NCBI GenBank assembly: GCA_963978545.1
Contig: OZ021722.1
Coordinates: 110,331,442 to 110,395,441, forward strand
DNA length: 64,000 nt
Direction: 5' to 3'
Source: Linyphia triangularis
Lineage: Eukaryota > Arthropoda > Arachnida > Araneae > Linyphiidae
Both the position numbers and the translations under genes were made by a program. The notes beneath the pieces were generated by a model. The model was not told where the DNA came from and ran no database searches. It worked only from the letters and a program-made list of their open reading frames with translations. Each line of letters opens with the position of its first letter. Positions within the stretch are counted from its first letter, which is position 1. Shown piece by piece: positions 36,591 through 48,782 of the stretch.

Positions 36591-38409
36591 TTTTTTATTC
36601 AACTGCTGTAGGGAAAAAATTTGTTTAATAAATTGTACTTTTGTCGACAAGATTAATTCCAAGGGATTGCAACGCGGCTAATTTTTTTTTTTATCAAAGC
36701 TTGATTATTTTTTTTAAGTTAATTATATTTCCTAATGAAATTGTAATTAGTATGTATAATAATTTAAAACACATTTTATACTCTTTGTTCTCGTTAAATT
36801 GTTTTTTTTTTTTTATTTATTTTTCAAAAGCTCGAAATATGTAAATGCCCTTTCCTTTTCCTGTCAAGCCCGTATTTTTACAAAATAGCGCAATTTATTA
36901 TTGAGGAAAACACAATTTGGTATTGTTACAATCACTGTCCCCAAAAGATCGCCTCCACACGTTTATATTAACTTCGATTTTGTGTTAAGGTATGTTAGTC
37001 GATGGGAGAGGAATCGGCACAGACCTAATTAACCCCCTTGCCGTCATCCAATTGGTCTGAAACTTGGTAAATAGGTTCGATGTCGATGACAATGCATTCT
37101 TTCAAATTTTGGGGCTGTTACTGTGAATAATTGATTTACTATAAAATAACACTATGAACTTCCTACACTGCAGAAACACATCTATTTTGACACGAATTAG
37201 TTTATGTTTTCAACTAGAGCCCAAGGCTCACCTAGTTCTAAAATATATCTCTAAATAAGAGAGCGAACTAAGACTTAAACTTAACGGCTCAACTGTACTC
37301 TACAAAACATTCTTGGAACACTGAAATGGTCTAAAAAGAATAAAAAGTCAGACGATAATTTTCTTGTTGCCACACCTAGAAAAGTCATATCTTTCAATTC
37401 GTAATGAAATGGATTTCGCTTCGTGACATCACAGTTACTGTCACTAAAGAGTCGCTTTTACAGAATACTGATAAACCAACTTGTCGTCATCCAATAAATC
37501 CAATAGCATTAAACGGACCATTTTTAAAACTCTTTCCTGTTGCCAAATTTTTTTTTAATAAATAACTAATAAAATTACTTGAATCAGAATAAATAAATTA
37601 TATTTGGATGTGATATAATGTGAGATGATGTGTGCATATATTCACATTGAATTTCAATAAATAAATTTTGAAACGTAGTTTACCACTGATAGAAATATTT
37701 TTGATATCGGCACTGTGTTAATGAATATAAAAATTGACCATACATATAAAGAATTTTTTTTAAATCTGTTTTAAGGGGTTACATTATTTTTCAGATTCCG
37801 GTTCGTATTCAACCCAGCGAAAAACAAATACAAAATGCTTCATTCTTGAAAAATCTCAATATGAACTCCTTGCAGCCATCAACATACCTCTGGCCAGTTC
37901 GGCACGTGAAAAGGGATACTCACCTCAACCTTGAAAACTACCCAAAACTGATCCCTCTATCAGTCCTATCGACAGACACACACAACTTGGTGGACAAACC
38001 ACGTTAACGTGACGTCACGTCCCATTGAGTATTCCCGACACGTAATTCTCATCAGACAGATAAGACGGGACACTCTCTACAGAAGAAGAAGTGAAATAAT
38101 CCATTTGTTTCCCATGGCATTTCGTCAAGTTCTCTCTCTATTGGGTTCGAAGAGTCGTGTCTCAAGCTTAAATGAGGTGGAGAAAGATGGGAAATTTTGC
38201 TGAAAATAGCGAATCTGTTTGACTGAAGGATTGACGGAGATTAGCGCGTGTAGGGAAGTTTCCAGCTAATCATTTGCATTCCAGATGGGAACCTAAGCAC
38301 TTTTTTTTTCGTTAAGTATAGTAAAAAAAAAAAAAAAAAAATAGTTGGAGGTGGATTTTCAGTGTTTTTATTTTAGCAAGCCAAATAGGCAGTTCAAACC
38401 ACGGTCTTG
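36591..38409. other. no recognisable gene; low-copy repeat 37030-37160
   Basis: 37030-37120 (CCGTCATCCAATTGGTCTGA, GATGTCGATGACAATGCATT) matches, inverted, 57440-57530. A 14-bp palindrome ACGTGACGTCACGT lies at 38007-38020. No ORF with family similarity. Confidence 0.5.
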
Positions 38410-39000
38410 TTAGGACCAGTGGTAGAAGTGGGAAATAGCAAAAAGTAGGGGATGCCCAAAAGTTTTTTGCAAGTGCAACCTTCAGGGATAAATTTTAAAA
38501 CTTCCTATCTTACAACAAAAATAGGAAATAATTTATACTTCCTAACACTAAAGTTGAACAAGGGTTCAACATTTATTGTTATTTTAATGAATATTCTGCG
38601 ACTTAGATATTTTACTTGGAAGTAAGACGTAAAGTGAAGTAATATTTCAACGTTATTTACATAACTGTTAATGAAGATTTAAATGGTGCTTCTAAATGTG
38701 TATACTTTCATGAAATTAAATTGATAGAGCACATCAAAAAAAAAAAAAAAAAAAAATAGCTTCTCTTTATATGAAACAAGAATAGAAACTTGATTTAAGA
38801 AAAAGTTTCTCCAAAGTGAAAAGTTTACCAAGCGTAACAGTATTTGTTTATAAAAATACTTATATCTTCGTACAAAGTTGTACAATATATTTTTACAATA
38901 GTATGATAACTACCAAAATAGATGTTTTTTGTTTGTTTTTTTACATTTTAAAATTTATACCTTAGTGTCACGACATTTAAAGGTTAATGTTATTTTTCTT
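38410..39000 (+). repeat. interspersed repeat pair, copy A
   Basis: Landmarks GGTAGAAGTGGGAAATAG, ATTTATACTTCCTAACA, TTATTGTTATTTTAATGAAT and TTTATATGAAACAAGAATAG recur in the same order, inverted, at 40850-41725. Interior contains a long A-run (38736-38756). No coding capacity. Confidence 0.75.
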
Positions 39001-39071
39001 TAGTAGGTTTTAAGCTGACTGAAGTGTTTTTAAATGTGGGAGGAGGGGTGGTGGAAGGAGTGGAAGACGAT

Positions 39072-39178
39072 CCTAATAGCACACATCCTCCCAGGGCGGT
39101 CCCTGGGAAGTCATTCGTAGACCCGGGGATAACTGGGGACTTCCTAGGGACCTCCCTGGGAGGATGTGTGCTATTAGG
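39072..39178. repeat. compact hairpin: 41-bp inverted arms
   Basis: Arms 39072-39112 and 39138-39178 each begin at CCTAATAGCACACATCCTCC when read outward-in; 38-39 of 41 positions pair. The loop is 25 bp (GACCCGGGGATAACTGG within it). GC-rich in an AT-rich setting, so the fold would be stable as RNA or DNA cruciform. Confidence 0.88.
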
Positions 39179-39220
39179 GAATTACACACATTTAGAGCTC
39201 TGGTTACGACATAATATACA

Positions 39221-39690
39221 GGGTATCCAGCAAAGTAGTCCCTGATTTGAAAATTAAATAACTCGAAAACAAAGATCGATCGAAGAAGGAAATAAAAAGT
39301 ATGGTTATTTTGAAAGCTGTAAAAATCGGATACTAAATTTTCAAAATTAGTTACAAATGTTTCCAACAAGTGGCGCTGTACACAGTAGTTCTTATGAATA
39401 AAGAGCGCTTTGAAGCTCTGAACGATCAGTCTTCGGACAGTTCCACTGTTTAAACGTGAAAAGAAGTTAGCGTGGTTGCAACGATTGATTGCAGAGGACA
39501 CATTTATAACATGTTTCTAGAATTCTACAACTACAGCGCCATCTGTTGGCAATATTTGCGACTAATTTTAAAACTTATGCTTCAGATTTTTTTTAACTTT
39601 CAAACAAACTCTACTTTTTGTTTCATTCTTCTATCTATCATTGTTTTTGGGTTATTTAATTTTAAAATCCGGGACTAATTTGCTGGACTA
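39221..39690. mobile_element. long-TIR MITE, mariner-like ends
   Basis: Two inverted arms of about 155 bp (39225-39378 and 39533-39690). Shared marks are CCAGCAAAGTAGTCCC at the outside and the CGCCACTTGTTGG/CCATCTGTTGGC motif at the inside. Arms are diverged (roughly 75-80 percent by eye). The outer ends resemble mariner/IS630-type termini; no transposase is present. Confidence 0.72.
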
Positions 39691-40849
39691 CTTCCTTGGA
39701 TAAGCTTACTGCAACTTCTCCATAGCTTATAAGTGGTTTTTGTTGTGCAGGCAGATGAATCCAATTAAATACCCCCCCCCCCCATCCCCATATCCATGCT
39801 GCGTAATAGGTTGCCCATAGTTACAAACACATTCTAACCACTTTGAAGGAATGTTGCTAATACATATCTCTATGGATAATGTTAAGAGAGCATGGGACAC
39901 TTTTTCCAAAATTCTTTAGTTTTGATTAGAATTCAATAAAATTTGGCACATACATAGAAGATGTGACTTATAACACAACAACACAATTTGAGAAAATAAT
40001 ATAAAATAGATAGTAAATTATAGAGAAAAATTCATTAAAATAATACGAAATTTTAACTTTTTTCAAAATGCTCCTCGCGACATAATATTTTAACGGACAT
40101 GAAAGAAAAATTTGAAGTTGTTTAGGAATATATTATAAAAATTTTACACATGCTTTTACCTTTAGGTGCTATAGTTGAACAGAAGTAAAATTTCAAACTT
40201 GGCACTAGTGATCTTTCATTAAAAATGCACAGATTTAAAATTCCCAACATTAAAAAAAAAAAAAAAAAATAGAAAAAAGTTATGTGACATAAATAAAGCA
40301 TGCTTGAATTTCTTTATAGTACATTAAAAATTATTTATCCAAAAATTAGATGGATTAATCAAAAAATGAATCGCAAAAAGAATTTCGAGCATACTTAAAA
40401 TGTGAAAAAGAGAAGCCGAGAAAAATGCATTTTTAACTTTTGCCAACAAGTGTGCGATACGCTAAAATAGTTAGTCAAAATAAAGATTTTACCTCTGAAA
40501 ATCATCGGATTTCAAAAATTCAAACGAGAAATTAAAGCTAGTTACGTCAGCATTTTTTATACAACGAAAAAAGAAAAGAAGAAGGGGAAAAAAACGTCAT
40601 TTTTGGTGATTTCAGTGTTCCATGTCCCCTTAAGCCTTCTTCGGTTTCGAAACTTTAACCATGCACTATCTAGAAGTTGTTGGTATGTACGCTCAACGAA
40701 CTATTTTTTACCCAATGACGTCTAATTACGGACGCTCTTCTTAGCATCTCACCTGGAATGTTTGCAAACGCATACTTTGTTCACTGCTGTTAATATCAAT
40801 TGGTTTGGTTAAGGAACATGTGTACAATATTGTATTCAATCAGTGCTAG
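39691..40849. other. no recognisable gene
   Basis: Contains a C-run at 39772-39783 and an A-run at 40251-40269. Nothing recognised. Confidence 0.4.
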
Positions 40850-41725
40850 AAATGTGGGTAGACGCGGGGTGACGCGTCCCCCCACTTTTTAAGAAAATAC
40901 CCATGCGTCTCTCCACTTCTAAAACCACTGAAATCCATCCCCCCCCCCCCCCTTTTAAAAGCATTCAATCCGCCTAAAAATAACTAATGAAAAATAACAT
41001 CAACCTTTATATGTAGTGATACTGTGAAAAAGTTATTTATTTTTACATTTTAAAACTTATTATGGTATATGTATCATATTATTTTATAATGTATACTATT
41101 TTATATTTTTTTATAATGTCAAATTTTTTTTTTATATTTTTTTATATTTAAAATATTTTATATGTCATATTATTTTATAATGTATTTTATAACAATACTT
41201 TGTATAAAGATATTAGTATTTTTACAAACGAATATAGTTGGTCAACTTTTAACTTTGGAGGAACTTTCTTTAAGTTAAATTTCTATTCTTGTTTCATATA
41301 AAGACAAGCAATTAAAAAAAAAAAGGGGGGGGGGGGGGACAAAAAAAAACACTTTTTTAGTCAACAAAAAAAAAACAATTATCTATTAATTTAATTTTAT
41401 GAAAGTATGCTTATTTATAAGTATTATTTAAATATAAATAAATAGTTATGTATTTAACATTGAATTATTACTTAACTTTATCTCCTACTTCCAGGTAAAA
41501 AAACTAAGTAGCCGGATATTCATTAAAATAACAATACATTTTGGACCCTCGTTTAAAGTTAATGTTAGGAAGTATAAATTTATTCTTTACTAGTTAATAT
41601 GTTTATTATAAGTTACGAATTTATAAAATTTATCGTTGAAGATAGGAGAAGGGGAGAGGGGAGGAGCACTTGTCACCACATTTTGGACATCCCCCCCCAC
41701 TTTTTTTTCACCACTTCTACCCCTG
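40850..41725 (-). repeat. interspersed repeat pair, copy B (inverted)
   Basis: Inverse of 38410-39000, longer by several insertions including C- and G-runs (40938-40953, 41325-41339) and AT-rich expansions. Ends CACCACTTCTACCCCTG. Confidence 0.72.
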
Positions 41726-42564
41726 TATTCAATGGAAATAAAACTATGATAGGTTGTTTACTCTTTGAAATATTTATTGTTACAAATAAGTACTGACTGT
41801 ACAAAAACCTTGAGATCAAGCTTTATAAAGACGACGAAATAAGTATTAATGCGCTGTTAGGCCAACAACCCAACCAAACCAGGTTCATTAAATAACTACT
41901 AAACAGTCTACCAATATCCCAAACATTTGCCTCTAAAAAGAAAGTTCAGCACTCTTTTTTTTTAACGTAACCAAATAATAATCCTTACCTGCGAGGAAAT
42001 TTCATCGGCCTATTTTTTCCACGTATATCTATCTCTACGGGAGACCATCTTTAACCGAAAGCTAATTTACGACATCTTTTGTTTTGAGCTCATCCTTTGT
42101 GGATGCATCTCTAAATAGCCCTTTGTCTTACAATATCCATTGTCGATGCGTCCTAACAAGCTTTAGAAACCGATCATTATTAAAAGCGCCACACAATAAT
42201 AATTGCTAATTAATATTTACTCGCTTTGGAAAAACCTCCGAAGCAGTTGTAAGCGGCCTCCATTGTGCAAAAGCACCATATATCATTAATTTTGGCTGAT
42301 TCTAACTATGTGAAAGTTTGTTAACTAACGTTCATGTGTTTAGAAATAATTTCTTATAGATCGAGAGACCAGATGCAAGTTTTGATACTTCATCAAACAT
42401 CATTCTGAATTTATTTATAGAAAATAGAGAAATGCTTGTAGATTATGAATAATACTGGTCTGCTGGGACAAAAATGGCCGAAATTGTTCGAAAATAGACT
42501 TAGAATGTTAAACAATATCTGATAGTCAGATATGGTGTAACTTGCCAAATAATGAACATTACTT
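41726..42564. other. no recognisable gene; repeat block 42400-42560
   Basis: 42410-42560 (AGAGAAATG, GATTATGAATA, GGGACAAAAATGG, TAACTTGCCAAATAATG) is related to 61060-61205 in direct orientation. No recognised protein. Confidence 0.5.
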
Positions 42565-43303
42565 TTACTTTCAATTATCGATATGTTATCATTGGGTAGT
42601 GAAAGCATAGTTTTTAGTATAAAAAAAAAAGCGGTTTTTTTTTTTTTTTTTTTTTTTTTTTTCCCCGCCTTTTCTAACATTGAATTAAAAAAAGTGGTCG
42701 AAAGAAATGTCTGTGTGTACGGGATCCCCATAACTCCCGAATGAATTGACGAACGATGTTAAAATTTGGTCTACGGGAGAGTGGTGGCCATGAGACCTGT
42801 TATTAAGGTTTTCGTCAATATTGCGCCTGCGCAATAAGGGAAAACGTGAAAAAATCATGTTTTTCAGCAATTGCTAAAAGACGGCTTTAGTGATTTTGTG
42901 CAAAATTGGTCTAGTAATGCGTCTTTAGGTGTACTAAACATCCCCACCTCTGATATTCCCATAAAAATGATATATTAGGTGTAAAAAATGAAAAACGAAT
43001 ATCTTTAACACATAGTTCTCTTCCCTTAAGCATCGCTGATCAACGGTCGTTTTTCTCCCCTCCTCTGTTTCACTTACAGGAAGAAATAATGCAAGAATTA
43101 TAGAAAAGTACATCGCCTAATTCGCCATCTCGACGGCGTGTTTTGCCCATGTAAGAATTATCGTCAAAAATATTGCCAAACTGCCCATTTTTTCAAATGA
43201 ATGAAAATATGAAAATGGTAATAACACTATTCCACATCAAAATTAAATGTAGTGACCAGTACTATAGTGTAATTGAAAGTTGTGCGATGTTCTATACCCC
43301 TAG
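42565..43303 (-). repeat. 0.7-kb interspersed repeat, copy h
   Basis: Reverse copy from ACTTTTACTTTCAATTATC to GATGTTCTATACCCCTAG. Carries a long T-run at 42636-42662. Confidence 0.83.
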
Positions 43304-44107
43304 TTAATATGGTAATTCACCGCTCTTTAAATTTCAAAGCGGTAAGGTACAGACGATTTCGCAACTCTGGTACCAAATATTTTTCTCTTTTGAAAGTGAG
43401 CCTAGCCGGCAATAAATGTTAACTCAATAAAAGTATATGTCAGGAAAGCAGAGCAACGTTTTTTTTTAAGATTGATAGTCCACTCAACCATAGATCCTAA
43501 TTTAAATACTAGAAGACGGGTTCCCAGGAGCAGGTCCAGATAGGGGTCATTTGGGGGAACCAACTGCCTCCCCATGAATGGTTGCGCCTCCCACTTTTGG
43601 AACAATGCTCCAAATGAATTAACATTTGTCAAGAGTGACGACAATATAAACGGAGAGGACTGGAAAACCAGACGAGAAAGAATTGTGCAATATATTAAGA
43701 AATGATTAGTTATGTACCAATCAATGTGATTTCATGAAGAAAAAAAAAATGTCGTCCGAACCTAGACTGCGAGGTTACACAAGTTCAATATTCCTTCCGC
43801 TTAGTTTGGTCTTGTAATCGAGAAAGGCTGTCAAGTTTGCAGTTACGTTAGATATTTTTATGGACACATGGATATTATGGACATTTGTATTTATTTGCAA
43901 TATGCTTCAAAATATGAATTGCTACATACATCAACCTATAAGTGATGAATTTCACTCAATCTTGTGCATGTCTGAGGAGAGAGAAGTAGCTCCTTTACCC
44001 GTAGGTGCGTAGCTCATACCAAAATGAGTTGATTCATGGGCGGGAGAGGAGCAGGTTGGTGTCCACTAGAAAGTTGATCCGCCGCCCTCTAAAAGGTGTT
44101 CTAGGCT
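43304..44107. other. no recognisable gene
   Basis: Mixed composition, no ORF with similarity and no terminal repeats recognised. Confidence 0.4.
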
Positions 44108-44172
44108 GCATATTTCCTATCTTTACATGCATTCGGACAAGGGAAAATAATGCCCCGCGCTGATTGGCTGGC
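44108..44172 (+). repeat. left arm of inverted repeat around the LINE
   Basis: GCATATTTCCTATC ... GCGCTGATTGGCTG pairs with the inverse of 50021-50085 at about 60 of 65 positions. Subtracting the LINE leaves an original foldback structure of about 1 kb. Confidence 0.8.
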
Positions 44173-44229
44173 TGTGACTGCTTGCCTAGAGGCTTCAGTT
44201 TCACAACGGCACCTTTTTCGAATACTAAC

Positions 44230-44390
<161 letters not shown>

Positions 44391-44946
44391 ATAAATAATT
44401 ATTCACTAAGGCATGAGATGTATCTAAAATTGTAATATTTTATGCAGTTAAAAAGTTTTAACTGCATATACAACATTACAACATTATAAATAAATAATGT
44501 TGTTGTTGTTTCTAATCTCCATGGCTAGGCAACGAGATCCGAGAGATTTTTCACTTGCAAAAAATCAAAAACAGATAAGGGAAGATGAAACAGGTCATCA
44601 TGGGACAACAGCAAACACTCTACGATGTGCGCCGGAGAGGCCTTCTCAAATTGTTTTGAAACAAGTGAAATGAGATTTATAACAGCATTGGATGAGATTT
44701 ACAAGGCCTCTCAGAGCTCGTGAGTTATTATTTTAGCCAATAATATAAGTTACAATGACATATTTATTTAAATTTATTTAATATTATTTCATAGGAATCT
44801 ATTACACCTTAATTTCCATGAAATTTTAGTACTAAAATAGGATTTTTTCAAACATAGGATTTCAAAACGAAAAGAAAAAGTGTTCCATGTTTGTATAAAT
44901 TTTCTCTAAACGACAATTTTCTTTTAAAAAGGGCTCATTCATAGTA
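44391..44946. other. no recognisable gene; interior of the foldback DNA
   Basis: Between the TTTA array and the LINE target site. A small hairpin is seen at 44441-44467 (TATGCAGTTAAAAAG / TTTTAACTGCATA). No coding similarity. Confidence 0.5.
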
Positions 44947-45049
44947 ATGAAACGATTTCTTCTTCTTCTTCTTTGTATTGGGTTAGTCAGATATGTGGCA
45001 CCTCTGCTTTAGGGTAGCATTTTGTACCATACTCCAAACCCAATGTTTC

Positions 45050-48000
45050 TTAGATCCATTTGTTCGGATCGCCCACTTTAGCAATAAAGTCCGACAAACC
45101 TCTAATGGAACTAAGGTGTAATTCTTTAGTGTTGGTGGTTCCTAAAGTAGTTAATCGAGTGAGGGCAAGAGCATCACATTCATATATAACATGATGTGCC
45201 GTTTCCTCGTTTTTGTGACATTTCCTGCATATGGGGTCTTGTTGACAGAGTCCCATTGTATGGAGGTGTTTTCTGAAATGATAATGCCCTGTGATGAAGC
45301 CCACAATTGCTTGCATCTTCAGTCTTGGGTATCTAAGAATTTCAGAAGCAATCTTCGCAGATGATCTGATAATCATGCTTTTAGCGTGTTTTTGTCCAGA
45401 AGAACTTCGCCACGTTTTATTCATCTCCTGTTTTTCCCATTTATGAAGAACACCTTTTGCAGTCTTCAAATTGATCCCGCAGAAGGGCTCCGCACCTATT
45501 GGATCATAAGACGATCCCTGTTTTGCAAGTTCATCAGCCTTTTCGTTACCTTCTATACCCTTGTGTCCTGGCACCCATACAAGAGTAACCTCATTTTCTA
45601 ATGCCAGTTCTTCTAGAAGGTTTCTACATTCCAATACAGCCTTTGAATTGATTTGGAATGAATTAAGTGCCTTTAAGGCTGCTTGACTGTCACTATAAAT
45701 GAGAATCTGCTTACCTCGGTAGCCTTTTCTCATATTAATCCGTAGACAGTCAGTGATTGCAAGGACCTCTGCCTGGAACACAGTAGCATACCTTCCAAGA
45801 CCTCTAAAGAAGTTAATTCTTGGTGATACGCCATGTACTCCCAGTCCTGAGAGGTTGTCTTTCTTTGATCCATCTGTGAACCAGATAAGATCATTGTTTG
45901 TTTGGTTAAACATGTAGTCATTCCATTCATCTCTGGTGGGTATTACTACCTTGAATGGTCTTTCAAACATGTATTTCTTCTCCAAGGTGTCTGAAGGCAT
46001 CAGAAGAGTAGGTTCATGGATTTTTCTGGTGATGCTGATATGCCCTTTAGCCGTAGGCTTGTCATACCATTGTTGTTTTAACATCATTCTGTATGCAGTC
46101 ATTCTTGCAGTGCTGCAAATGAAGATGTCTAATGGGGTCAGATCTAATATGGTCTCTAATGCTCTGGTGGGTGCCGAGGACATTGCACCTGTGATACACA
46201 AGCAGGCTAGTCTTTGCAGACTACCCAGCCTGTCCTTCACAGTTCTTTGTTCCACTTTACACCACCAGATCACAGAGGCATAAGTAATCATAGGTCTGAT
46301 GACTGCTGAGTACATCCAAAACATCATTTTTGGTTGTAGACCCCAGTTTTTTCCAAGCATGCGCCTACATGTCATAATGCATTTTTTTTGCTTGATTTAT
46401 TTTGTAGTCAACATGTTTATTCCATGTGAGTTTTTGGTCAAGATATAAGCCTAAATACTTCACCTCAGAAGCCACATTGATTTCAACGTCAAAAAGTTTA
46501 GGGATGAAAAAACCATCCCATTTTCTTTTGCGGGTGAATGGTACAAGATTGGTTTTCTGCGGACTAACCTTCAAATCCCTCTCTGTACACCATTTACTAA
46601 CATAACTTAATGCATTCTGCATAAGTGAACAAGTTATGTTGAAATCTTTACCAAGGATAAGGATGACAATGTCATCCGCATAACCTTGCGTATAATAACC
46701 TATATTATTCAGGTGCTTAATAAGGTTATTTACTACCAGGTTCCAAAGTAATGGTGATAAGACACCTCCTTGAGGGCAACCTCTGGTAGCCTTTTTTTCA
46801 AGAGATTCATCAAAGATGTTCATTTGAATAGTTCTATCTGATAGCAGGTTCTCAATCCATGTACATAGTATATGGTTTATCCCTGTGTCCCTTAAGGAAT
46901 TAAGGATAGATAGATGTGGGGTATTATCAAATGCACCCTGTATGTCAAGAAAAGTAGCAAGAGCAATTTCCTTTCTTTCCAGGGTGTCTTCTATCTTGGA
47001 AACAAGCTGATGAAGTGCTGTTTCTGTAGATTTTCCAGGTTGATAGGCAAACTGTAGATCATGCAAGGGACAGTTGCTTCCCATGTATTCTCTAATATGC
47101 CTGTCAATAATTTTCTCCATGATTTTAAGAAAGAATGAAGATAGGCTGATTGGTCTGAAGGACTTTGCCTGGTCATAGCTATTTTTTCCAGGCTTAGGGA
47201 TGAATACAACCCTTGTCTTCTGCCATATCTTTGGGATATATCCCAGGGCCAAACTAGCTCTATAAATTCTAGTAAGTACTGGGATAATTAGTTCTTCTGC
47301 CTTCTGTATCATGATGGGCATTATTCCATCTGGTCCAGGGCTTTTGAGTGGTTTAAAAGTGGATATAGCCCATCTAACGCTATTGTGATTAAGGATATTC
47401 TTCGCATAGGCCCATTGACTTCTACCAACTCTATTATTTGAGCCAATGAAGTGTTGGCCATCATCGCTATGAATATCCCTAGATCCTGGAAAGTGGTTTT
47501 TTGCCATGATTTCCATGACTTCTTTCCCAGTATTAGCAAAGTTACCATCATCATCCTTTAAGGTGCCTACCATTATTGGTTCATCCCTTCTAAGGATTCT
47601 TTGGATTCTAGCTCCTTCAGAGATAGATTCAATCTCTTCACAGAACTTTCTCCAAGAGTCTTCTTTGCTTTTCCTTACATTTTTGTTATATTTGGTGAGG
47701 GATTTCCTATAGTTATCCCATTCACCATTTTTCTTAGCTCTATTGAAGAGTTTTCTGACTTCTGCTTTTTCGGTTGCTAGAGAGTTGTTCCACCATGGAC
47801 ATTGGTGTTTTGCTCTCTTAGTCCGAACTGGGCAGTTGTTATTATATGATTCAAAAATATTACTATGCAGATTCTCTGCTGCAATTTCTAGATCATATAT
47901 ATCTCTAATTGGTTTGTTCCCTAGCTCAGTTAGCCCCTTAAGCTCCTCCTGGAACTTTTTCCAGTCTGTGCTCAAAGGGTCTCTGAAGCTTCGATCAAGT

Positions 48001-48782
48001 TTAACGTTAGAGTTAATTTCAAAATGGATGTTCTGATGGTCTGAGCCTGATGGTCTACTATCTACTTTCCATTTATTGATATTTTTACTAATAGTCTGCG
48101 TAGCAATAGTAATATCAATTACCTCAGATCTATTAGAAGTAATAAAGGTCGGATCGTTGCCTTTATTTAGAATATCAAGGTTATAATTAAGAATGAATTC
48201 TAAAAGACACTCACCTCTTTTGTTCGTGTCTGTACTATTCCAGACTACGTGGTGTGCATTGCAGTCTAGTCCAAGGACTGCCTGCAGTTTGTTGGCTGCA
48301 CAAAATTGCATTAGTTTGTGCAGGGATTGGTCAGGTGGTGTCTTCTCTTCATAGGGCAAGTAGACAGAGCCTAGAACAATTTCTCGGTCTCTTCCCTCTA
48401 TGTTGAGTCTGACCTTCACTGCTGTTAGATCCCTATTAATGAATTCAGTAAGGGGTAAAACTTCGATGTTTTTGTCTATAAGGATACAGGTTCTAGCATT
48501 ACTATTATAATCATAGATTAACTTACCCTTGGTTCCTTTTAGGCCGCTGATTCTACCCCTGACGAGCCAGGGTTCTTGAATCAGGGCCAAGTGTATGTCC
48601 TCAGTAAGAAATTTCTTACTGAGGTTAGTTGTACCACTTCTACTGTGGTGGAGGTTGGCTTGAAGAAGCTTCACCATCAGTTTTTGTGGATTTTTCAAGG
48701 ACTTTGGCTTGTACTTGGTGAAGTCCGATATAGAATTTATATCCTCTTCTACCAAGCGTAGCCGCGTCCAATTCAGGGACAT
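45050..48782 (-). pseudogene. LINE ORF2: endonuclease, reverse transcriptase, RNase H; one frameshift
   Basis: First part (48782-46365, 805 residues): APE-type endonuclease with QANLHH (~41), IQEPW (Glu ~70), GLDCNAH (~172-176) and SDH (247-249). RT follows with FLDIQGAFD (~613), GCPQGGVLSP (~668) and YADD (701-704). The frame ends in a short false tail because of one extra A in the A-run at about 46382-46390. The next frame (46375-45050, 441 residues) continues with the RT thumb (MTCRRMLGKNWGL), then RNase H: FTDGS (Asp), FQAEVLA (Glu), YSDSQAAL (Asp), VPGHKGIEGNEKADELA. A C-terminal CX2C-H-C finger (CRKCHKNEETAHHVIYEC) closes it. Except for this one-base change the protein is complete. It overlaps ORF1 by 143 nt in the +1 frame, so translation probably relies on reinitiation or shifting. 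Confidence 0.93.

Noticed and set aside
38007..38020. CRE-like palindrome ACGTGACGTCACGT as a regulatory site
   Set aside because: A single short palindrome without any gene nearby is not enough evidence.
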